Below, one piece after another: positions 44,301 to 56,300 of a stretch of DNA of 64,000 nucleotides (its first letter is position 1; each line of letters begins with the position of its first letter). Source of the stretch: Strigamia acuminata (lineage: Eukaryota > Arthropoda > Chilopoda > Geophilomorpha > Linotaeniidae); the NCBI GenBank assembly GCA_949358305.1, contig OX442315.1, positions 32,018,427 through 32,082,426 on the forward strand, given 5' to 3'. The notes beneath the pieces were generated by a model. It saw only the letters and a program-made list of their open reading frames with translations. It did not search any database and had not been told where the DNA came from. The position numbers and the translations under genes are program-made.

Positions 44301-47300
44301 TGGAATTAGAAAATCGTCTGCGCAAAATGGGATGCGCAGTATGAATTTAGCATCAAGATATTGGGCGCAAACTGTAGGATATGCATTCGCAACAAATCTT
44401 AAGGCTCGTTTACATTGTTGCGAAATTTAGCACGCGAAATGGTCGCGCCCAAAAATTCACATGAAAAATTTGCTTCTCATGTTCTCAATGAAGCAAAGAG
44501 AAGTGATGAAATGAAGTCTCGTTTCAATTGTGAAGTTGGTGACGACATACGCTATCTCGTCTGTCATTGGCCAACGCGTGCAAACTTTCCAAGCGAAGCG
44601 AAAAAGTAGACTTCAAATTTACTCTGAAATTTCGCGTCCGAAGGGTTACCACACGAACTTTCACGTGCGAAATTGTCGCGTTCGCAGCAATTCGAACGCA
44701 ATTTCGCAACAATGTAAACAAGCCTTTAGACCTGGGTTTGAAGGGTAAGCTGGATCTAATGCTTTTAGTGTGAACAAGATATTAGTATCAACCTAAAACT
44801 AAAAGTACACACACTGTGTGTTTTGCCGCAGGAAATTTGTAGATAATTTGCAATTTCACATTTTCTGCTGCAACAAAAACATTTTCACTTATCTGCCCCT
44901 GTTTATTATTCACGGTTTTTAACCGTAGCGGAACACTTTTTAAGACCTTGATCCCAATTAGCTTCAAAAACCTAATTTAGTTTTTTATTTTCCTCTAAAT
45001 TTTATTACCCAAGATAACAAAACTCATTTTACTCTTTATTAGAAGAAAGACAAAGCTAAGCCATAAAAATATTCTAATTTGTATCCAAAAAAGAGAAAGC
45101 AATAGCACCCAACGCCGAGTCGATGACTGATATAAAATAATCGAAAACAACAGTACACGCACCGACTCTTTTATCACCTTTTTGATGCAGTGTGAGCAAA
45201 CAAATCAGTCACGCAGTATGACGTCATCCAAATAAATTATCAATATTACGTAGACTAATTTGGAGTGCAGTGCACTCCGAGTCGACGTTACATTTCTTGG
45301 CAAGTGTTTGGTTCCAACCATCGATTTCCAATTCCAACATCCAAAGAACAAAAACAACACCAGACCAGTATTCAATTGACCTCAATACAGTCAAATCGTA
45401 AAAATATACCGTAAATTTTGAACAAACAAAAGAATAAAAGAAAAAATTACAATTTTTAACTGTAATTTATGGTCTAGACAAATCACTGCGTTCCATCCTA
45501 CTGTGGAAAATTGCATGTTGTCTGCAAATGATGCCATTTGTAAACAATGCACAATTCTATCGACTGGGAACTTATTCCCACAAGTGTGCATGTATAGGAC
45601 ACAGATTGACGTCATTGCTGGACTGATGGAAAGTGCACTTGTTTGGGCAGTAACTTGTTCATGCAAAAGAAGTAAATGTTTCTAAACACGCAGCATTTTG
45701 AATACAATTTGCAACAATGTTTACGACAACATAATGCTTTCTGCACACACTTGTTTCGAAAGAACGATAAATGAGAGCAATATCTTCTTGTGAGCAACAA
45801 GTCATTTATCACCAAATAGTTTAAGTCGCTGACAGAGGGCGCTAGCAACGCCGGAAGTTGTAACATACCAAATTTACAAAAGCCTTAATGCTGGGCGCAC
45901 ACATACTGCGATTTCGTGTCGCGTCGCAATTTCGCAAGCGAAATCGCCCTGTGAATCGCGCGCAATGCTACACACATGTAGCTATTTCAGCTCTGCGAAT
46001 TCAATCTTATGACGTCATTCCTCATCCGAAAAATGGCTCCTACACAGCAACCAAAAATGTCGATGAAATGACGTCATTTCATACAGCTCACGGGATTGGC
46101 TGCGACATGAATCGCGGGCGAAACAGTACTTGTCCCAAGTACTATTTTCAGAAGTAGATTTCCAACCGACGCGAAGGAAATGACGTCATCTGCGCATGCG
46201 CAATGGCAATGCAATCGCGACGCGAAATCGCGGTATGTGTGCGCCCAGCATTAAAAAGTTGCCATGATGTTAAATCGCAAACCGGCAGCCATTTTGAAAA
46301 ATGTCAAACATTACTAAACTGTATCTGTCCAGGAAATCCACTAATTCTCATTGGTCAGCAGGCAAATTACTGCAGAGTTCTTCAAGCCCTCATAAAAAAG
46401 TGCCGCTAACTTGTTCGCTTTATCGAAAGAGAGCACACACTGATCACATTAGAGCCCTCCAACTCATTTCCGAGTATACATGTTGTGGTTAACTAACAAG
46501 TAAGATGATCATCACCCAAACATTTCCTTTGTATCAACACAACACTTGCAATGCAGCCAACCAATGAAAATTACTGGATTCTCTAGATAAAAATAGTTTA
46601 ATGCGCATGCTCGGTCTTTTGATGAGTGCACTCAACAAAAAGTGACTTTCAATTACGTAAGAAAAGAAGTTATTTCTCCCTCTTGACTATAGAGCTTTAA
46701 TGATAAACCCAATTTCCACAAAAAATTATCTTCTTTAATTCTATTTTTTGTAAGACCACGAGCTTAGATAACTTAAATTCGTTCAGCTGCAGTGCTGTGG
46801 CGGTAAAACGGTTATTTAATTATTAAAATATCAAATATTAAATCCTAATTTTGTTATGACAGATTAGTAAGCATTACAAGGATGAGGAACGATGTAGGGG
46901 ACGAAATTCATCGAAAAAATAATCAAAGTTCACCACAAATTAAAATTTAAAGCCAAACTTCAACTTTAAAAAAAAAATTAAAACTTTCTAATATGAGAAG
47001 TTAAGTTAAACACCATATACTTGTTATTCTGAGCGTAGAGTACCAGCAAAACAATTAAGTGCTTTGTTTTCAAGCTTAAGAAAAGTAATAAAAATCAATT
47101 AGACGACCCCAGATTAACAAATCCAATAAACACCAGACTAATCTCTTGGAACAACAAATTGTGGTGAACTTTTCGCAACATTAAACAAAGCCAACACGAA
47201 AACTCAATGCAATTACAATCACTAAGTTAACTGCAAAGATACTCAACTTCTTACAAATTTTAATCTCACTCCAACATTATGCGGTGCTTGTTTCAAGAAA

Positions 47301-50300
47301 CCTTACGTCTAAACCCAGCCCGAATCAATCCAAATGGCAATTGGATTCAACACCCCCATGACCCTGAGTCTGCCATTTGGATGTCTTATCTAAATCTGAT
47401 TAAGTGGATTTTTCGGAATGGAAATTAAAAGAAAATAAATTTTATCTTTTAAATCACCACAGATTTGATTTAAATCTTGAAAATAACTTTAAACCAATTA
47501 AATTGTTGAAAACGAAATGTTTATCCAATGAAAACTGCATATAGTGCAAGGCCAAATCTTATTTTAATTCAGCAGCACGCAGTCACACAAACTGTAAATG
47601 TTATTACTTTTGATGGGAGCTCAGCATAAAAATTCCATCAGGCAATCTTTGCTCATTGCGACATGATTTAGTTAGTTTCACATGACTGCAACTGAAATCC
47701 TTCATTTTATTAACCATTTGAAACGTAGCACAAAAGACTCGCAAAATAATATTTCAGTCAATAAGTACTGCATAGCTTGTCATGTAAAACTCACATAAAA
47801 ACTTTCTGCAATATGGAAAACTTTCACTAAATCCTTCCCCCCCCCCAATTTCAATTTATCTAAAAAAAAATTAAATAAACATAATAGTAACAATATTTTA
47901 TTTATACTTCAAACAAGACGTTGTCCCTCCAAACACAAACACAAAAGTCATTCAAAGAACCAAAAATCATAAATAACCCATACATTTATTAAAACTTTGT
48001 TGTGTATCCATCAAAAAACCTAAAATAGTTGCCCAAAAAATTAAATTTTTGTATTTATGATGTTGTAATTGTTATTACAATTTTTGTTGTTGGTTAGTGC
48101 AGTCCCTCATAGTCTCATCTTTTCTGTTGACATCGTCCTCTCATGATACTTTGCATTTTGGGCAACAAAATAATGCTTTTTGTGGTCCTGATATGGACAT
48201 AAAATATTTTCCAAAAACAGTGGCTAACTTTTATAGCAATACATAACTTTGCTATCTGAAAATCTCAAGTGACATGTTTCCTTGCAAACCCTTTAGCTCT
48301 TAAGCATTTTTTTCTTTTTCCAAATACTGAGAGAAACGTGATTCCAATACATATACAGTAACAAAAATAAAGAATGACAGAAAAAGAAAGTGAAAAGTGG
48401 CTGATGGGAGAGGCCTGGAAAAAGGCAATTTCTCTTGTTCGAGTGGCCACTTCTCGCTCTGGCATTGCTTTTCACCGCAGAATACCAACAACTCAAGCTA
48501 GTTTACCCAAAACACTATTCGAATAAAAACGCAATACTTCTGCTTTGGCATATTATTAACATTGGGATCGTGTGACCATAGTGTTGACAATACCAATATC
48601 AACATTAAAAATCCACCACAACAGATTCCAAAAATATGGCGGATGGGAAATTCTGTAGTTGATGGTCCTAGGTTGATCACTATGCATAAAACAATTTAAT
48701 CAGTTGTTCTTACAAAATGAGGCTGTTTATCCTTTGACTACTTGAGAAACTGAGGAACAAAGATAAAAATATATAACTGAGTACCCAGTGGGTGTTAAGT
48801 CATCAAAAGATGAAGACAGGAAATGGCTATTGCAGTCTGCAGACAATGAATGTAATGTCTAAAGCTAAAGACATCAGAAATAATCATGGATTGTAACGCC
48901 AGGTTTTAATTTAACAATAAAAGAACTTAATTACTAGAATTTAAGTGATCTTTTATTGCCTATTTTAATTGGTAACATCATTAATCCAAGACTGCATTTC
49001 TAACTGTCCTTTTTTAATTGTTATTGCGTCTACAATCCTTGTTTAAAACTTGTTAACATTTGATTATTTTCCCATTACACGTGGCAAGTTTATTAGGTGT
49101 AAAATCTTTTCCCTAGAAATAATTTCAGTTAGCAGTAATTTTCGCCTTGAGATCAATGGATGAAGATCCAGTACAAAAATTGCATCGCGCTAACGCTGCT
49201 CGGTTTCTTCGGTTTTTGCACGACTAGTAATTTTCTTCTCCTCCTCCGGCCTTTAATCTGCTGAATGCTGAATAAGCAGCATTTTGACAAATTTGCCAAG
49301 CACTACAATATTTTTTTCCAAGTTAAAACATTTTGACAAATTGCAAATTTTAGCACAAATGAAATTACTTTTTATCACTTTGTAAGCTCTAAATCATTTT
49401 TACTTTAAGTAAAACAATCTTTCTTGAAAAGTCATTTACGTCTTTTGGGATTAGAAACAAATTGAATTTTGACTACCAACTTTCAACAATTTGCTTTGGC
49501 GCCTTCGTTAGACTATTTCGGAAGGTGTTAATGAACCGAGTAAATATTCTGAAAAATCAGCTTGGCCGGTTAAAGTTGAGGTATGACCTACAGTCCCCTG
49601 CACCCGATATCTTTATACCAAATTCAAACTTTTTACACAAAAACAAAAATTTTAAAGGAGCACATCAGAAACTGTGCTGCAATGTAAATCAAGCAAGGAT
49701 TAAATCCTATTGTGCGTATACTCGAGTTGCACTCAAAAAGGCACCTCACAATGTGTACTCCCATTGGTCGAGCCAGTTTACTGGTGTAGTGATCCGGAAA
49801 AGTAGACCCAAACACCAGAATTGCATTACAATGTACAGACATTGCAATCGATTGCCTAGGCAACGGCCTAAAATTCAAACTTCCAGACGATGTAAGCAAT
49901 AAACACAACAAACATGAGTTTGACATTTTTTAATGTGTAAAACTTCATTTTAATGATGGAAATAACATTTTTTATTAAATAAAATCAAAATAACAATAAC
50001 TAAACTAGTCATAACAATCACAACAATAAATAAAAATCAAAACTACTTCTCCTAGTAGTAGCATACAGTCTGGAGTTTGTAGTAAACTGGCTCGACCAAT
50101 GGGAGTACACATTGTGAGGTGCCTTTTTGAGTGCAACTCGAGTATAGTAGATAGAGCACAGTCCACAGTTAGGCGTAATACGACGGGAATTAGGACAATG
50201 TTGTATCGGCTCAGAGTATATGATCCGAATTTGCTTTGTGTGGTCACTCGATGAATGTCAATCACTCCATGTTCAGTTGAATAGCAAATATAACCCTTTT

Positions 50301-53300
50301 CTTTTATTACATTGGTTCTGAAACTCAACTAATATTAATAGAACACGTATCAAGTGCATTCACATTAACAACAGCCACCCCATGTGCACAGTTGCCTGCA
50401 CCACCCACATCACCACTCCTCTAATCCTTGTCAGATATTGCTTATTGTAACACGAGTGAGCTTGCTCAGTACGATTTTACAAGCAGGAACTTGGATACCC
50501 CCTGGTGTTGGCAGATAACATTATGCCACAAGCAGAAAAGTAGTCCCAGCATGCAGAGAAGCTAAACTTTCAGGAGATGTACTCAGGAAAAGATTTTTAA
50601 TAAATCCACACAAAAATCTTTCTCTATAAATATTATTTCCTTTTTGATTGATTGTAAAAAAAAAGAAAAATCAGTTTTACAAAGCTCCAACTTGATTTCC
50701 AGCATCATTTTAACAAAATTTCTAAAGCATGATTCACGACCAGTAGTACACTGCTCTACAAATTTACAAAATCCACAAATTCTTTCACACAACTTTCTGC
50801 CAGCAAACCATTCTAGACAAATTTCCAATATAATGCATACCTTGCGTTGTTAATATCTCTAGGTTGCAACGATAGCAAGCTGGATTCTTAATTTCATTCA
50901 CCTTCCCCATTTTTTAAAAGCCTACTAAATTGCATACCAAAGGTATGTCATTTCAAGTAAAAATCAATAAGCTTTTAAAGTAGGAACTGTAAAAACAATT
51001 ATCGAAAGCCGCCAAACTAAAAAGAATATCTTGATGCTAAATTCGTACTGCGCATCCCATTCTGCGCACACGATTTTCTAATTCCAGTTGTTATTTAGCA
51101 GTATTAAGCCTAATAATGCTAAAATAAAGTAAATAAACAACAATATTTTGCTCATACGATGTAAATTACTTTTAATGATGAGTTTATTGTTGTTTATTTC
51201 AATAAAGAAATGACAACACGAGAATTAGCACTACCCGTTAACATCAGTCGACCTTCTAAAACGTAACTCACGCTGCAAGTATTAACACAAGATTCTCGTG
51301 TCCAAAAATTGCCTACTGTCTATGCATGCAGTAGCATGAACGATTAAAAACGTGCAAATCCACCAAGGGATATTCAAGTTAATTACTACCATAAAAACAC
51401 AGTTGGACCAAGGCCAATTAGATCACAGCACATCTGATGTGCTATACAGGACCGCCCAACACTGCAACATTCATATGACTTTTTTATAGCTTTTAAAATG
51501 CCCCTCTCTTCATTGGCAAACAAGCTTTAAATTTTTTTTTTGCATGATGTTCATAACAACATGCAAAAAAATTAAATTATCCTTAATTTGCATTTGTTTC
51601 ACTTCTATACAATGCATTTATCTATGATTCTCTTAATCAACCTGATTATATGTTTAGTTCAAGCAAAGTTTCTAGTCCAGTAGTTTTTTCATCCCATGGA
51701 TCGATCAAACGTGGATGGTTTAGAACATCTGTCACATGCCAACTTCATAGTACGAGAGAAAAGACCTCGCCACAAAAGCCAAAGGATACAACAAAATTTA
51801 CCCTCTCCCTGTAATAGAAAAGGAAATACAATCAATTTCCCTTCTTTTCCAGGTTTCGAAAAGAATTCTTTCTCAAAGAATAGAATTAGTTAAACTGCTA
51901 ATGGCTTATGTTGGCATTGTTAAATGCAGCCAATCTCAGTAGACCTACACTTGTGACAATAAAAAGTGCGAGTATAGTTAGTGTACAAACTCTACAAGTC
52001 AGTACCACCTTACTAGGCCACCCAACAGATGACAAACAGAAACTATCATAGTTCAAGCCAGACTGATTTATTCATAAACTGAGACGTTGCACGAGCAACT
52101 TGTATAAATGATTTAACTTAAAAACTGTTTAAAACGATGGATGGAGTCGAATTCGGATCGAAATTGTTGTAAACTCGAAAAAACGTGTAGTCACTGTTAC
52201 ATTCGAAAGAACAGTGTAAATTTTATTCAATTGTTTGAGTATATAAAGGCAAAGGGATTAAGATAATCCTCAAATTCTGAGAATACATTAATCCAGGTCA
52301 CAAGTGAGTATTTTCACTTGCGTCACAGTGGTAATAACATGGAACTAAAACATTTCATTTTGGAAACCGCCAGTTTCCACATAAACTGCACTGCAAGCAT
52401 GTAAGCAATGTCTGCCTATAGTAGATACAGTGCATGGTTATAACCACACAGTATGCACCTGGAAAAGCTTACACTATGGCCTACTATTCCCACACACAAC
52501 ACTTTAATAAAGAATAGAAAATAGACCACAGTGGAGTGGAAGGTCTCTGAGAACATCAACTTTGGTGCATTACTCCAAAAGAAATGACCAATCACAGCAT
52601 CCTAATTGCTTCCATGACCAACCATAAAGCATCCAATACTAAACAACGCCCAAAAGCACCATTTTCTACTTGATCCCACAGATTACAACAATAATTTATG
52701 CGCATCCGGCGCACAAGTGCATAAAAAGATTAAAACATTTTAAATAATTCATATCAGTGAAGATGCACTGAAGATCCACCAAAAAAAAAAACAAGTTTTG
52801 TTTCTATTTGCATTTTTGCATCCGGTATTTATATTTCATATTATCACAAATAAATTTTGTCAGCAACATTTTAACAGATTTCATAATTTGCACAATTCTT
52901 AAAGAAGATCGACCGCACCTAATCAAAACAACAGTGCCTCATTTTTCACCATTAGCTATTTACATAATAAAACGTCATTGTGCTATTCTCTGCTTAATGA
53001 TCCTTGAGTGTGAAGCAATGATGAGCCGCATCCCTGGCTCCACTTGGTTAAAGTATCATACACAGAATCAAAATGAAGTAGAGCAAATAAAGAGTTAATA
53101 TTGTCTGATGAACAAGCAACCAAAGCAACAGAAATCAAGCTATTATCACAAATCACATGAACAACATGATACAATTATAATAAGATAATAATCAATAAGT
53201 TAAACCGAGGCGAACCCCTCCTGTGACCAGATGAGCTCTCACCTGGTGGCTGAAAGACATAATCAGTATAGCTTATTACCAAGAATTATAAATATTTATG

Positions 53301-56300
53301 GCAGTAATTTGGATCCAGAAAGACATTATTCTATATACTAATCTATCATTTTAGAATAGCCATTAAAGCTGAGTGATCATAAAACGTTTCCGCCCACAAA
53401 ACGCAAGCCAAAAGCGAGTGAACAGAAACGCAATTCATGAACCACGTTGTGTGCACTGAATTTCTGACGTGTGCACTGAATACGACGTTAATAAATTCCC
53501 AGAGAAATCTAATTTCCATAATCCTTGATGGCTGGAGACTGGGGGACAGGCCAAAGACACGCTAGAGGAAAACTTTCAGCTCCCATTCTTTCCAATCCGA
53601 TACAAACGAATGCACAAAAAGCTTGTGACAAACCTTTTTTGCTCGTTTTGTTTAACAAGATTTGTTTTTTTTTAAACATTGAAATTCTTGTCACACTAAA
53701 GTCTGTTTCAGTATAAGTAAGGCACTCCTCCCATTGGCTAATGGGATATAGAGCATCCCCATTGGCTGTGCGCCACATAACAAAAGAATATTTCACAGGT
53801 TATACCTAGGATTATTATTCACCCCTCCTTCATTGTGTGTCTATACTCTTGTTCGACTCAAAAGGGTGGCCTTTTCCCATTGGCCAAGCCGTATCACTGG
53901 TGTAGTGATCCAAAAGTATAGACCCAAACACCAGAAATGCATTACAATGTACAGACATTGTAATCGATTGCCTACGTAACAGCCAAAATTTCAAAATTGT
54001 TTGCTTTCGAGACAAAGCAACCAATAAACAGAACAAACGTGAGTTTTACATTTATGTGTGCATAAAATTTTATTTCTTAAATGGAAATAACATTTCTTTA
54101 TAAAAATAATCAAAATTATATCAATTTAAATGATCATAATAATCTAAAAAATAAATAAAAATAAAAACTACTTCTCCTAGTGGTAGTAATACAGACTGGA
54201 GTTAGGAGTAATGCGGCTCGGCCAATGGAAGAAGGCCACCCTTTTGAGTCGAACAAGAGTATACTTCTTGACCACGTAAACATTTAACGTCCAATAGCTA
54301 TAGTCTAATCTTTAAACATAATTAGGAAAATGTCTACGTAGTCTATATCTACAGTTTGCGCCCGGTATCTTGATACTAAATTCGTATTCCACATCTCTTT
54401 CTGCGCAGACGATTTTCTAATTCTAGTTGTTATTTAGCAGTACTAAGCGTAATATTAAATTAATTATTAAAATAAATTAAATTGAATTATACCTAATAAT
54501 GCTAAAAATAAGGTAAATAAATAAAAATAGTACCGCTGTAAATAACTTTTAATAATGCGTTTATTGTTATTAATTTACTTTATTTTAGCAATATTAGGCC
54601 TAATATTAGACTTGCTAATATTAGGCTATTTAGCAGTATTAGCAAGCCTGGAATTAGAAAATCATCTGAAATGACTTGAATAATCGCTCAACTCCAACCC
54701 CTATTGATTTTTCCTCCAATTAATCCACAGAAAACCACCAGAAAATGAGACAATCTATTCGTAATCGATGCTTATTTCCCAAAAAACTCCAAACGACTTT
54801 AATTGCCATTAGTTGGTCATTCATCTTCCTTTTCTGACCACCAGGACTACACGTCAAGACATAGACGAGTAAAATAACAATAATTTAATAATATTACAAT
54901 TCATGATATGTAGAACTTACCATCACTAATTGCAAGTAGCTCTCCCTAATTTATACCCACTCTAGAGATACTTTACATCATCCAGAAATGCCACGTAGGG
55001 TGGGGTGGACTCAACAAAGATGTCATTATTCAATAACAAGCCCAACAGAGATTTGGCCAGCGAAAAAAAATATAGGGTGTGGTCATGACATGATTTTATG
55101 AGCACTGCCTTTTATTTTACTTTAACCAATTCAATTTAATAACAGCTTTACACGATAAAGGTTGAAGAATATTTAAACTGCAATCGTTAGTTCTTTAAAC
55201 ACCACTGCAGCAAACCATTAAATTAATAACATTCCATGCAACGACGCTGCAAAATGACATTCGAAATCAATTTAAAATCAGTAGATTACGTTTTTCCATC
55301 TTTGATATTACTTTTCACATTAAATAGCCAATATTATTGGTTTAGGAAATGGATTTTTCTTTCATACGCAGATGGGAGTCAAAGAAATGTAATTATTTTA
55401 ATTAGCAAGATGGAAATTGAAGAAACGAAGGCATAGCACGCAATCATCTCACACACCCACCCACGCACCAAATATATCTCCTGTTATATTTGCTTATTTC
55501 TAGAGTGGATTGGATGAATATTTCTAATAATTTTAGCAGAATTTTTATATTATCCAAAGTGGTACATCAAATTATTAAATAAATTGGTTTTCAAACTTTA
55601 CGTGAATGAATTAAATTATTTCGAGTGCTATTCGTGGTACCCTGTGACTGTGAGGTACCCAAATTGAAATTGGGGCGTACTGTAATGTGCATTCAAATTG
55701 GTTAAGCAAATACTAAAAGTTTGCTTAAATGAATAAAAATAAGTGAAATAAATGACTTGTTATTGAATGAAATATTAATTTTACTAATGTACAGGCTTGT
55801 GCACTGCTGAGAAGTGAATGATTTCGACCGAGCATGCGCAAATCGCACCATTATTGCTTAAGTTAAGTTAAGTAAAATAACTGACAACCCCTTGGCTTAA
55901 AGTTAAGCCAAATAAATAAAATAACTTAAGTAAAATTTGATGTAAAACACATCATATCCAAAAATGAACCAATTTGAATGCACCTAATAACATTAATGAC
56001 GCTAATACTAAACAAAACGAATAATAAATTGTTTTGTCACCAAATGCCTATCGATCTCGCGATAATAATCAGTAATCTGCTTTATTTAATCATATACTAG
56101 TACATAACTTATATAATTTGGGGTTACCAACGCCGCAGTATGGGCCCTTCTTCTGCAAAAACATACAAATGCACCCCTGATATAGACAAACCTTATTATA
56201 ACGAACCACAATATAATATATTTCTTGTTATAACGAATATTTAAAAATGACTTGGTTGGTTGGTTGGCCACAGAACATGCGATTCATTATAACGAGGCTC

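Noticed and set aside
45888-46157. 89-codon plus-strand frame starting at 45888
   Set aside because: It begins at the TTAA boundary and lies wholly inside the MITE at 45889-46250.
49462-49902. 146-codon plus-strand open frame
   Set aside because: Its second half is foldback copy D; the same peptide recurs at 13067, 28151, 40405 and 61457 because the transposon repeats.
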